Shown in pieces: positions 6,839 to 14,285 of a DNA stretch of 16,455 nt. Source of the DNA: Betaproteobacteria bacterium (GTDB lineage Bacteria > Pseudomonadota > Gammaproteobacteria > Tethybacterales > Tethybacteraceae); contig JAPORI010000249.1 of NCBI GenBank assembly GCA_026710225.1, positions 1-16,455 on the forward strand. The letters run 5' to 3'. The translations under genes and the position numbers were made by a program. The first letter of the stretch is position 1; the number at the start of each line of letters is the position of its first letter. The notes below the pieces were generated by a model. It had not been told where the DNA came from. It made no database searches and worked only from the letters and a program-made list of their open reading frames with translations.

Positions 6839-8362
6839 GTGTCCCTGAAGATCGACGACTTGCGCGACCTGCGCTCCCGGATAGAGAAGTCTCCCCAGGG
6901 CAAGCAGGCCAGCCGGCTGCTGGTGCGCTTCTACAGTTACTGCAAGGACGGAGTCTGGGCGCTGGCCGCCTGCGCATTTCTGGCCGGCTTTTCCAATCTG
7001 GTTGCCGAAGAGGCCGATGCAGCCAGTGCCAGCGGCTCCTTTGACTTCGGCCGCTACGCCAGCGAGTTGCTCGAAAGCATCCAGGCGGCGCAGACCAAGC
7101 CGGAAGATGAGGAACCGGTAGTCTACGGCGATGAGGACTCGCAAAGCGCCTTCACCCAGCCGGAAGAACAGTTGGCGTTTGCCGATGTGCAAATCACCTC
7201 CGAACATCCGGCCGGATCGCCACCGGCGGCCGGCGAAACAAAGCCCCGGCAGCAGCAACCGTGGCAGGTATACAAGATCGCCAGAAACGACACCCTGGGC
7301 AGGATTCTGGGCAAGATCGCCAATGATCCGGAGGCGACCGCCTTTATGGTCACCCAGAAGTTGGGCGTCTACCGCCGGCTCAGACGCGGCCAGCCGATCG
7401 AATACCGGCTCAACGAGGACGGCCTGATCGAATCGCTGCGCTACAAGGCAAGCGCCGATCTGATCTTCGAGTTCGAGCGCAACGACGGTCACAACATGAG
7501 CGCCCGCGAGCGAGCACCGGACCTGAGCGCCCGGCTGGCGGTAAAAAGCGGGGAGATCACCGCCAAGCTCAATTCCCTGTTTGCGGCAACCGACCACGCC
7601 CGGGTACCCGATGCGATCATCTACGGAGTGATCGGTGCACTGGAAACCCGGGTTGACTTCGCCCGCAGCACCAGGGTCGGCGACAGTTTCACCCTGATCT
7701 ACGAGGAGCTGCTTGACGAGGACGGAATATACGCAACCGCCGGCCGGCTGCTGGGCTTTTCCTGGATCAATCAAGGGCGCGAGACCATCGGCCTGTACAA
7801 CTCCGATGAAGGAGGCTTCTTCGAACCCAACGGCGAAAGCGTCCAGAAAGCATTCTTGCGTTCGCCGCTTAAATTCTCGCGCATCTCATCGAAGTTCTCC
7901 AACCGCCGCTTCCATCCGGTGCTCAAGAAATGGCGCGCCCATCGCGGCGTTGATTTCGCTGCGCCGCGCGGCACCCCGGTGCGCGCATCCGGCGACGGGC
8001 GGATAATCTTTCGCGGCCGCAAGGGCGGCTACGGCAACACCGTGATCATCGAGCACTTCGGCAAGTACACCACCTTGTATGCGCACCTGAGCAAGTTCAA
8101 CCGCAAGGCGACCAAGGGCAGCAAGGTGATCCAGGGGCAGGTGATTGGCTATGTCGGTTCAACCGGCCTGAGCACCGGGCCGCACCTGCACTACGAGTTT
8201 CGCATCGACGGCAAGCATCAAGACCCGCTGTCGGCCAAGATTCCCACCCGCCGGCCGCCACTGACCGGCGCGGCTCTGGCCAAGTTCCAGAGCGACAGCG
8301 CCGACATCCTCAACCGGATCAAGGCCAGCAAGCAAGAGGTTTTGCAGGCAAAGAGCAACTAG
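6839..8362 (+). CDS. M23-family (LytM-type) peptidoglycan endopeptidase with OapA/LysM-like domain
   Basis: This 507-residue envelope enzyme should cut peptide cross-links in murein. A basic cytoplasmic tail leads to one membrane segment at about residues 38–56, then an acidic Glu/Pro-rich linker. A LysM/OapA-like domain follows (WQVYKIARNDTLGRIL to about residue 210). The C-terminal peptidase domain has its zinc ligands intact: H368-x3-D372 (HRGVD), H416 (YAHLS) and H449-L-H451 (GPHLHYE). This is the MepM/YebA architecture, so it is predicted active rather than a regulatory LytM protein. The start is uncertain. GTG 6839 fits the TAGAAT element just before it; ATG 6800 in the same frame would add 13 residues with no better ribosome site. 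It is followed after 20 nt by anmK, a pairing common in gammaproteobacteria that links wall cleavage with muropeptide recycling. Confidence 0.92.
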   Translation: MSLKIDDLRDLRSRIEKSPQGKQASRLLVRFYSYCKDGVWALAACAFLAGFSNLVAEEADAASASGSFDFGRYASELLESIQAAQTKPEDEEPVVYGDEDSQSAFTQPEEQLAFADVQITSEHPAGSPPAAGETKPRQQQPWQVYKIARNDTLGRILGKIANDPEATAFMVTQKLGVYRRLRRGQPIEYRLNEDGLIESLRYKASADLIFEFERNDGHNMSARERAPDLSARLAVKSGEITAKLNSLFAATDHARVPDAIIYGVIGALETRVDFARSTRVGDSFTLIYEELLDEDGIYATAGRLLGFSWINQGRETIGLYNSDEGGFFEPNGESVQKAFLRSPLKFSRISSKFSNRRFHPVLKKWRAHRGVDFAAPRGTPVRASGDGRIIFRGRKGGYGNTVIIEHFGKYTTLYAHLSKFNRKATKGSKVIQGQVIGYVGSTGLSTGPHLHYEFRIDGKHQDPLSAKIPTRRPPLTGAALAKFQSDSADILNRIKASKQEVLQAKSN

Positions 8363-8382
8363 CGCTCTTGCATTCCCCATCA

Positions 8383-9483
8383 ATGGAAAAAAGTATATAT
8401 GCCGGAATCATGACCGGCACCAGCATCGATGGCATCGACGCGCTTGCCGTTGACTTCGCCAGCCAGCCGCCGGCCATCGGCAAGCTTTGCCAAGCACCGT
8501 TTGCCGATGATTTGCGCGATCTGCTGCTGCAACTGCAAAATAGCGGAGCCGACGAACTTGCCTTGGCTGCCGATGCGGCCAACCGGCTGGCGATCGCCAG
8601 CGCCCGGACACTGGCAACCCTGCTTGCCGAGCAGCAAATCGACGCCGCGCAAGTGGCCGCAATCGGCCTGCACGGCCAGACGGTGCGCCACAATCCGGCG
8701 GCCGGCTGGACCATCCAGCTGGCCAACGGGGCGCTGCTGGCGCAACTTTCCGGCATCGATGTCGTGTGCGACTTTCGCAGCAGCGACATCGGCCGCGGCG
8801 GTCAGGGCGCACCGCTGGCGCCGGCCTTTCACCAGTTGCTGTTTGCCGGCAAAAAGCCGCGCCGAATAGTCAACATCGGCGGCATGGCCAACATCACCGT
8901 GCTCGATGGCAACGGCAACGGTCGGATCGCCTACGATACCGGCCCCGGCTGCGCCCTGCTTGACGCAATGGCCGAACGACACCTGGGCTGCCGGATGGAT
9001 GAAAACGGCGCCTGGGCTGCCGGTGCCAGCGCCGATGCCGATCTGCTTGATCGAATGCTTGCGCATCCTTTCTTTGCCGCCCAGCCGCCAAAAAGCTGCG
9101 GGCGCGATCAGTTCAACATCACCTGGCTGGATGGACTGGCCGGCTCGCTTGACCCCCAAACTGTGCAGGCCACCCTGCTGGAACTTTCCGCCCAGAGCAT
9201 CGCTGCGGCAATTGGCGCGGCGGCCGAAGTCGGCGGCGATGCGATCATCTGCGGCGGCGGAGCCCGCAACGAGGCGCTGGTTGCGCGCATCAGTGAACTG
9301 GCGCATCCGCTTGAGACGAAGGCCTGTCGCGAACACGGCTACCAGCCCGAATGCATAGAGCCGGCCGCGTTTGCCTACTTTGCCAAACTGCGCATCGAGG
9401 AAAAAGAACTACCGGTGAGCTGGGCGACCGGGGCCAAGGCCGACGGCTGCGCCGGCGCCGTCTACCGGGCGGCTAAACGCTAA
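8383..9483 (+). CDS. anmK: Anhydro-N-acetylmuramic acid kinase
   Basis: AnmK phosphorylates and opens 1,6-anhydro-MurNAc released from old murein, giving MurNAc-6-phosphate for recycling in the cytoplasm. The protein has 366 residues, the normal size. Motifs in order: phosphate loop IMTGTSIDGID near the N-terminus, GLHGQTVRH, NIGGMANIT, YDTGPGCALLDA, CGRDQFNITWL (catalytic region), ICGGGARN and IEPAAFAYFAKLRI. ATG 8383 is chosen because GIMTGTSIDG then sits at the usual distance from the N-terminus. A TTG at 8368 in frame is less likely. No Shine-Dalgarno is visible, so expression probably depends on the upstream M23 transcript. The 3' end overlaps the convergent erpA gene by 11 nt (9473–9483). 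Confidence 0.95.
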   Translation: MEKSIYAGIMTGTSIDGIDALAVDFASQPPAIGKLCQAPFADDLRDLLLQLQNSGADELALAADAANRLAIASARTLATLLAEQQIDAAQVAAIGLHGQTVRHNPAAGWTIQLANGALLAQLSGIDVVCDFRSSDIGRGGQGAPLAPAFHQLLFAGKKPRRIVNIGGMANITVLDGNGNGRIAYDTGPGCALLDAMAERHLGCRMDENGAWAAGASADADLLDRMLAHPFFAAQPPKSCGRDQFNITWLDGLAGSLDPQTVQATLLELSAQSIAAAIGAAAEVGGDAIICGGGARNEALVARISELAHPLETKACREHGYQPECIEPAAFAYFAKLRIEEKELPVSWATGAKADGCAGAVYRAAKR

Positions 9484-9904
9484 ACGAGGAGCCGCAGCCG
9501 CAGGTTGACTTGACGTTCGGGTTGTGGATGATGAACTGGGCGCCTTCGAGCTTGTCCTGATAGTCGATCTCGGCACCGACCAGATACTGGCTGCTCATTG
9601 CATCAACCAGCATCTTTACCCCGAACTTCTCGAACTGGTAATCGTCATCGGCAATCTCCTCATCAAAGGTGAAGCCGTACTGGAAGCCGGAACAGCCGCC
9701 GCCGGCGACAAACACCCTGAGCTTGAGGTTGGGGTTGCCCTCTTCCTCAATCAGTTCCTTGACCTTGCGGGCGGCCGCCGCCTTGAAAACGATCGCAACC
9801 GGCGCATCAGTGCTGTCACCAGTCGCCTCGGAACTGGCGGCAGATCGGGAACTTTCCCGATCAGGCGCCGCCTCGGGCGCGTATGTAGTGCTGTCTGGCT
9901 GCAT
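9473..9904 (-). CDS. erpA: A-type iron-sulfur cluster carrier (ErpA/IscA family) with N-terminal extension
   Basis: This small carrier accepts Fe–S clusters and passes them to apo-proteins such as IspG/IspH. The 143-residue protein has all three cluster cysteines: C71 in GGGCSGFQYGF, and C135 and C137 in CGCGSSFSV. VKSTCGCGSSFSV is the typical ErpA ending, and ErpA is the usual neighbour of anmK. A core of about 108 residues starts at VAIVFKAAAARKV. Before it come about 35 Ser/Ala/Glu-rich residues not found in E. coli ErpA (114 residues). ATG 9904 is chosen because a perfect TATAAT lies about 26 nt upstream; a longer frame exists but would cross that promoter. The choice of ErpA over IscA rests on context and tail sequence. 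Confidence 0.9.
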   Translation of the reverse strand: MQPDSTTYAPEAAPDRESSRSAASSEATGDSTDAPVAIVFKAAAARKVKELIEEEGNPNLKLRVFVAGGGCSGFQYGFTFDEEIADDDYQFEKFGVKMLVDAMSSQYLVGAEIDYQDKLEGAQFIIHNPNVKSTCGCGSSFSV

Positions 9905-9929
9905 TGTCAATGAAGAAGCAAAAGCCCTA

Positions 9930-9935
9930 ATTATA
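9930..9935 (-). promoter_or_regulatory. −10 element of the erpA promoter
   Basis: The minus strand reads TATAAT exactly here. GCTTTG lies 17 nt upstream and TTTGTC 15 nt upstream as weak −35 candidates. Transcription would start near 9923, giving a leader of about 20 nt before ATG 9904. The region shares its 107 bp with the divergent recG. Confidence 0.6.
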
Positions 9936-9964
9936 AGGCAGGCAACCGGGGACAAAGCGCCCGG

Positions 9965-9970
9965 TAAAAT
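9965..9970 (+). promoter_or_regulatory. Candidate −10 element for recG
   Basis: TAAAAT lies 8 nt before an ATG (9979) that opens an eight-codon reading frame ending in TAG (10003–10005), in the same frame as recG. No good −35 is visible. It is back to back with the erpA promoter. Confidence 0.4.
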
Positions 9971-10011
9971 AGCAACCAATGCCCTTTGCAACGCCAGCAC
10001 CCTAGCGAACC

Positions 10012-12075
10012 TTGGCCGCCGATCACCTTATGCTGCCCGCCCGGCTGGCCGCCGCCCATCGGGCCATGAGCCGCAAAAATCGCCTGCGCAGCGAGGATTT
10101 GGCCTTAATCGATCCGAGTGGCTATGCCGACTATTGTCCGGTGCCAATCAGCCAGGCCAACGACGGCCAGGAGGTCATGCTCGATGTGTCAATAGTTGCG
10201 CGCAACATCGTCAACAAGGGTCGCCGTGAAGAACTAAGCTGCACGGCCAAGGACGACAGCGGCGCGGTGATGCTGCGCTTTTTGAAGTTCGCACCCTGGC
10301 AGTTCTCGCTGCTCGAGCCGGGGCGCAAGGTCTATCTGTTTGGCCAATTCGAGCGGCGGCAGGTCAGGACGCGCGTGCCGACCGGCTTGCTCACCCATCC
10401 GATGATCATCAATCCTTCCCGCTCCCTGCCCGATCATCTGGTCGCCAGCTATCCGAAGATGGGCAAGGTGCCGGCCTCGCAAATCAGTCAGTTAATCGGT
10501 GCTGCCGCCGATGCAATCGGACAACTGCCCGACATTCTGCCGGAGAGTTTTTGCGAACGCTATCGCTTGCTGCCGATGGCCGAGACGCTGCGCCGATTGC
10601 ACCGGCCGCGACACACCGACGAGTTGCCCGATGCGCTAAGAAGCCTGAAGTTTCGCGAATGGCTGGCGCTGTTGCTCAGCCAGCGGGCTGAACATCGCAA
10701 AAACTCGCGCCGGAGCGGCATCAAGATCGAAAGCCGTAGCGCCGATGTCGAAAGATTCGCCGCCGCAGTTCCCTTTTCCCTGACTGCCGGACAGTTGACG
10801 GCGATGCGCCAGATCGCCGCTGATCTGGAAGCGGGCCATGCAATGCGACGGCTGCTGCACGGCGATGTCGGCTGCGGCAAGACCATCGTCGCCGCCTTTG
10901 CCTGCTGGCTGTGTGCCCGCGGCGGGCACACTGCCGCGTTGATGGCGCCGACCGAAATACTCGCCCAGCAGCACGCCCGTCGGCTGGCCGGCCTTTTCGA
11001 GAATCTGGGCATCGAGATCGAACTGCTTACCGGTTCGACCGCCGCGGCCAGCCGCAGCAAGATCGCCGCCCGGCTGGCCCGCTATCCGGGTCGCTGCGTG
11101 ATCGGCACCCACTCGCTGTTTCAGGCTGGCACAGTCATCCCCGAACTGGGTTTGGCGGTAATCGACGAGCAGCACCGCTTCGGGGTCAAGCAAAGACAGG
11201 CGCTGGCCGACAAGAACGAACTGGCGCATGTGCTGATGATGAGCGCCACTCCGATTCCGCGCACGCTCACGCTCGGGCTGTATGCAAACGTCGAAGTTAC
11301 CCGCATCCGCGACCGGCCGTTCAAGACGCCGATCAAGACGATGATCATCCGCCGCAGCCGGGTGGACGAGGTGATCGAGGCGCTGCGCAAGGACAACCTG
11401 CAAGCCTACTGGATCAGTCCGCTGATTAAAAAATCGGATCAAATCGGTGCCAAGGCCGCCGAGGAGGAATACCGGCTGCTGACACAACAGGCTCCCGATC
11501 TGAACCCGACCTTGATTCACGGCAAGATGAACAGCGACCAAAAGCAGCAAGCGATGGACTCTTTCGAGGCCGGCCGCACCCGGGTGCTGGTTGCAACAAC
11601 GGTTGTCGAGGTGGGGCTGGACGCGCCGGAGGCCGACGCGATGGTGATCACCAATGCCGAACGCTTTGGCCTTTCGCAACTGCATCAGTTGCGCGGCCGG
11701 GTCGGCCGCGCCCAAAAGCGCGGCTTTTGCGCGCTGCTGTGCGGCGACAAGATAACCGAGCCGGCGCTAAAGCGCCTGAAAGCGATTCACGAATGCAGCG
11801 ACGGCTTTGCCATCGCCCAGCAGGATTTGATCCTGCGCGGACCTGGCGACATCGCCGGCGTGCGCCAGTCGGGCATTCCGATCTGTCGCTTTGCCTCGTT
11901 TGCCGATGACGAGATGATTCTCGAACAGGTTCCCGAAGCCGCCGACTTGCTGCTTGCCAATCATCCGGAACAGGCCAAGGATCACTGGCGCTTCTGGCTC
12001 GGCCGCTCTACCCGGCTGCCGATCAGATTTGCCGCCCCGGCGTCTGCAGGAAAAGCTGGTCGTCGCGCTGAGTGA
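10012..12075 (+). CDS. recG: ATP-dependent DNA helicase RecG
   Basis: RecG remodels stalled forks and Holliday junctions. The 687-codon ORF matches the usual length (E. coli 693). It shows the OB-fold wedge region (DVSIVARNIV … GAVMLRFLKF … GRKVYLFGQFE), then helicase motifs: Walker A GDVGCGKT at about 284–291 (Cys where Ser is usual), Walker B/motif II VIDEQHRFGV (D385), motif III MSATPIPRTL, then LIHGKM, ATTVVEVGLDAPEA and QLHQLRGRVGRA. The TRG translocation motif follows (QQDLILRGPGDIAGVRQSG). The extreme N-terminus lacks the usual L-x-G-V-G-P opening. The start is uncertain: TTG 10012, ATG 10030 and ATG 10066 are all in frame, none with a ribosome site. The 3' end overlaps the convergent protease gene by 53 nt. 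Function is secure. Confidence 0.95.
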   Translation: MAADHLMLPARLAAAHRAMSRKNRLRSEDLALIDPSGYADYCPVPISQANDGQEVMLDVSIVARNIVNKGRREELSCTAKDDSGAVMLRFLKFAPWQFSLLEPGRKVYLFGQFERRQVRTRVPTGLLTHPMIINPSRSLPDHLVASYPKMGKVPASQISQLIGAAADAIGQLPDILPESFCERYRLLPMAETLRRLHRPRHTDELPDALRSLKFREWLALLLSQRAEHRKNSRRSGIKIESRSADVERFAAAVPFSLTAGQLTAMRQIAADLEAGHAMRRLLHGDVGCGKTIVAAFACWLCARGGHTAALMAPTEILAQQHARRLAGLFENLGIEIELLTGSTAAASRSKIAARLARYPGRCVIGTHSLFQAGTVIPELGLAVIDEQHRFGVKQRQALADKNELAHVLMMSATPIPRTLTLGLYANVEVTRIRDRPFKTPIKTMIIRRSRVDEVIEALRKDNLQAYWISPLIKKSDQIGAKAAEEEYRLLTQQAPDLNPTLIHGKMNSDQKQQAMDSFEAGRTRVLVATTVVEVGLDAPEADAMVITNAERFGLSQLHQLRGRVGRAQKRGFCALLCGDKITEPALKRLKAIHECSDGFAIAQQDLILRGPGDIAGVRQSGIPICRFASFADDEMILEQVPEAADLLLANHPEQAKDHWRFWLGRSTRLPIRFAAPASAGKAGRRAE

Positions 12076-12562
12076 AGGTCAGATCGGCCAGGGCATTCAT
12101 GCCCAGCAGCACATAGCCGCCCAACTCATCGATGACCACTGCGTCTATATCGTGGAACACCAGCGGCCCTAGATCGATTCTCGGCACCACCGTCGTGTAG
12201 GCGGTGGTGATGCCGCCGGCGGTCTCGACCGCCACCGCCCGGCCTAGTTGCAATCCGGCTCTTTGCGCCAGCGCAGTTGAAACCGCAACCTGGGTGGCAC
12301 CGGTATCCAGCAGAAAATCGGCGCTGATGCCGTTGAGCAGACCAGTGGCCAGATACTGGTTCTGGCGATTGGCGCGCAGCACCAGTTCGGAATTGCCGCG
12401 CTGGCTGCTGACGCTGCGCTCGTCATTCGGGTTCACCTGCCGGCTAACCAACCCGTCAAAGACATATGCAACCAGTGCAAAGGCGATCAGCCAGCCGGCT
12501 ATGATCATGCCGGTGCCGATCTGGCGCACCGGCTGTTCGGACTGATCGTCGTGGTTGTCCAC
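12023..12562 (-). CDS. Membrane-anchored retropepsin-like aspartic protease (clan AA)
   Basis: This 179-residue protein has a short polar N-terminus, one membrane segment at about residues 18–36 (MIIAGWLIAFALVAYVF) and a soluble domain with the aspartic protease motif LLDTGATQVAVS (D86-T87-G88). It ends in VLLGMNALADL, the typical retropepsin flap/C-terminal pattern. Only one DTG is present, so activity would require a homodimer, as in retropepsins. The bacterial family with this layout (TIGR02281-like) has no well-defined substrate. ATG 12562 follows the orn stop by 8 nt, so the two are probably one transcript. The last 53 nt lie opposite the end of recG. Confidence 0.85.
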   Translation of the reverse strand: MDNHDDQSEQPVRQIGTGMIIAGWLIAFALVAYVFDGLVSRQVNPNDERSVSSQRGNSELVLRANRQNQYLATGLLNGISADFLLDTGATQVAVSTALAQRAGLQLGRAVAVETAGGITTAYTTVVPRIDLGPLVFHDIDAVVIDELGGYVLLGMNALADLTFTQRDDQLFLQTPGRQI

Positions 12563-12570
12563 CCGGCCAG

Positions 12571-13134
12571 TCAGGGCGAGAGCATCGCCTTGCGGTAGTG
12601 ACGCATCTCGGCTATCGAGTCCTCGATATCGGAAACTGCCCGGTGATCGCTGTCCTGGTTTTCAAAAGCAACCAGTTCCGGCTTGAAGAATATCGCCGCC
12701 AACTTGAAGGACGACACATCGAAATTGCGGTAGTGAAAATAGCTCTCCAATTCCGGCATCCACTGCGACAGGAAGCGCCGATCCTGACAGATGGTGCTGC
12801 CGCACATCGGTGATCGGCCCTTGATTGCCCATTTGCGGGCAAAGATCAAGGCCTGCTGCTGCGCCTGAGTGATGCTAAGCTGTGATTGACGCACTTCCGC
12901 CAGCAGCCCCGATTTGCCGTGGGTGCGCTTGTTCCAGTCGTCCATGCCATCGAGAATATCATCGGGACAGGAAATAACCCACGACGGCGAACGGGCGATG
13001 ATCTCCAGGTTCTGATCGGTTGCAATCAGGGCCATCTCGATAATTCGGTCACTGGCCGGATCAAGCCCAGTCATCTCCAGATCGAGCCACAACAGGTTGC
13101 TGTCGTGCTCGGCAGCATAATTCTTCTTCGCCAT
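12571..13134 (-). CDS. orn: Oligoribonuclease
   Basis: Orn degrades 2–5 nt RNA fragments, including pGpG from c-di-GMP turnover, to mononucleotides in the cytoplasm. The protein has 187 residues (E. coli 181). All DEDDh residues are present: D18 and E20 in WLDLEMTGLDP, D118 in CQDRRF, and H164 and D169 in DHRAVSDIEDS. MDDWNKRTH and YFHYRNFDVS are also conserved, the latter with the His-Tyr pair of the diribonucleotide cap (H134, Y135). The start is ATG 13134. AGGAGG at 13147–13152, one of the few good ribosome sites in the window, is 12 nt upstream, somewhat far. It is divergent from thrB across a perfect palindrome and is followed by the membrane protease gene. Confidence 0.96.
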   Translation of the reverse strand: MAKKNYAAEHDSNLLWLDLEMTGLDPASDRIIEMALIATDQNLEIIARSPSWVISCPDDILDGMDDWNKRTHGKSGLLAEVRQSQLSITQAQQQALIFARKWAIKGRSPMCGSTICQDRRFLSQWMPELESYFHYRNFDVSSFKLAAIFFKPELVAFENQDSDHRAVSDIEDSIAEMRHYRKAMLSP

Positions 13135-13175
13135 CGTTTTACTATTCCTCCTGCCTGAAAAGCAGCCAAAAACCA

Positions 13176-13195
13176 GATTCTATTGCAATAGAATC
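13176..13195. promoter_or_regulatory. Perfect 20-bp palindrome containing divergent −10 elements for orn and thrB
   Basis: GATTCTATTGCAATAGAATC is its own reverse complement. It places TAGAAT on the + strand (13189–13194, toward thrB) and on the − strand (13182–13177, toward orn). The start codons lie 44 and 42 nt downstream, a nearly symmetrical layout. No clear −35 is seen for either. It may be a bidirectional promoter, a regulator-binding operator, or both. Confidence 0.6.
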
Positions 13196-13238
13196 GGCAG
13201 CGGGGAATTCTCCCCTCAATTTTCTGATTTTGCCGCCG

Positions 13239-14195
13239 ATGGCCGTATTCACCGAAGTAAGCGCCCCGAATCTTGCCCAGTGGCTAAAAGAACACGCCGG
13301 CTTGGGCTTGCAGGCAGGCCCGGAGCCGGTCAGCGAGGGAATCGAAAACACCAACTACACCTTCGTTGCCGACAACGGCGGCAAGTACATGTTCACGGTG
13401 CTGGAAGTCTGGGATATGCCCCGAGCCGAATACTGCGCGTCCTTGGCCGCGCATCTGCACCGGGCCGGACAGCCGGTGCCGGCGCCAGCGCCGTTAGCCG
13501 GCGGCCGGCTCTGCCATCAGTTCGCCGGCAAGCCGGCGCTGGTGGTCGAATTCGTCGCCGGCACCCCAAAATGCGCCCCACAGACCGCTGACTGCCGCCA
13601 AATCGCGGCAACACTGGCCAGTCTGCATCGCGCCGCCGGCGATTTCGCCGGCGATCTGGCCAACGCCCGCGGCTGGCAATGGCGGCAACAGGCTGCCGAA
13701 CGGATTGCCGACCGCCTCGATGCCGATGAGCGCCGCCTGCTGACTGCCGCCGAGCAGGCCGATCGATCCTGCGCCGAATCCGATCTGCCGGCAGCCGCCT
13801 GTCACTGCGACCTGTTTCGCAACAATGTCCTGTGGCAGGAGGATCGCATCAGTGCGATCATCGACTTCTATTTCGCCGGCTGCGATCACCTGCTTTTCGA
13901 TCTTGCAGTAACTGCAGTGGACTGGTGCTTCGATGATCAGGGAATGCTTGATCGGGAAAAACTGGCTGAATTTGCCGCCGGCTACGCCAGCGTCCGACCA
14001 CCCACCGAAGCCGAAAAGAGAAAGGCCGCCGACATGTTCGCAGTCGCGGCGCTGCGCTTCTGGCTTTCCCGGCTCGACGATCGGATCAATCCGCGCGCTG
14101 CATCGATTATCGTTGAGCACGACCCGGATGCATTCCGCCGCCGGCTGGCATCCTGTCTGGACAACTGCGAGACAATCAGACAAGCCTTTGCATGA
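13239..14195 (+). CDS. thrB: Homoserine kinase, aminoglycoside-phosphotransferase-like type
   Basis: ThrB phosphorylates L-homoserine in threonine synthesis. The 318-residue protein belongs to the APH/choline-kinase fold class used by Pseudomonas and relatives, not the GHMP-kinase ThrB of E. coli. MAVFTEVSAP and EGIENTNYTF match the family N-terminus. ACHCDLFRNNVLW carries the catalytic H189-x-D191 and the Mg-binding Asn, and IIDFYFAG gives the DFG-like D209. The start is ATG 13239; a TTG at 13230 would add three residues. There is no Shine-Dalgarno, and a TAGAAT −10 candidate lies 44 nt upstream. It is monocistronic by context: hsp20 follows with its own heat-shock-type promoter. Other APH-fold kinases are possible in principle, but the N-terminal motifs favour ThrB. 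Confidence 0.92.
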   Translation: MAVFTEVSAPNLAQWLKEHAGLGLQAGPEPVSEGIENTNYTFVADNGGKYMFTVLEVWDMPRAEYCASLAAHLHRAGQPVPAPAPLAGGRLCHQFAGKPALVVEFVAGTPKCAPQTADCRQIAATLASLHRAAGDFAGDLANARGWQWRQQAAERIADRLDADERRLLTAAEQADRSCAESDLPAAACHCDLFRNNVLWQEDRISAIIDFYFAGCDHLLFDLAVTAVDWCFDDQGMLDREKLAEFAAGYASVRPPTEAEKRKAADMFAVAALRFWLSRLDDRINPRAASIIVEHDPDAFRRRLASCLDNCETIRQAFA

Positions 14196-14212
14196 AAAAG
14201 GGATACCCGCCC

Positions 14213-14241
14213 CTTGATTTTTCGGTTAGCAAAACCCATAT
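14213..14241 (+). promoter_or_regulatory. Sigma-32-like heat-shock promoter of hsp20
   Basis: CTTGATT (14213–14219) and CCCATAT (14235–14241), 15 nt apart, resemble the sigma-32 consensus CTTGAAA–N13-15–CCCCATNT. Transcription would start near 14248, leaving about 38 nt before the hsp20 ATG. The −35 overlaps a weak 5-bp hairpin (14198–14215) after the thrB stop. Confidence 0.7.
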
Positions 14242-14256
14242 TGCCGGTAACCGACA

Positions 14257-14285
14257 ATTTATCTATAAATCACCGATAAATCACC
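14257..14285 (+). repeat. Tandem ATAAATCACC repeat and AT hairpin in the hsp20 leader
   Basis: ATAAATCACC occurs at 14265–14274 and again at 14276–14285, an 11-bp spacing, ending directly at the ATG. ATTTAT at 14257–14262 is complementary to the ATAAAT of both copies, so the leader RNA could pair in two ways. No Shine-Dalgarno is present in this leader. Confidence 0.6.

Noticed and set aside
9905..10000. 32-codon upstream extension of erpA
   Set aside because: It crosses the TATAAT promoter and the divergent recG promoter region and has no family similarity.
14198..14220. Terminator for thrB (AAGGG/CCCTT stem followed by GATTTTT)
   Set aside because: Only 5 bp with an 8-nt loop, and it overlaps the sigma-32 −35; too weak to call.
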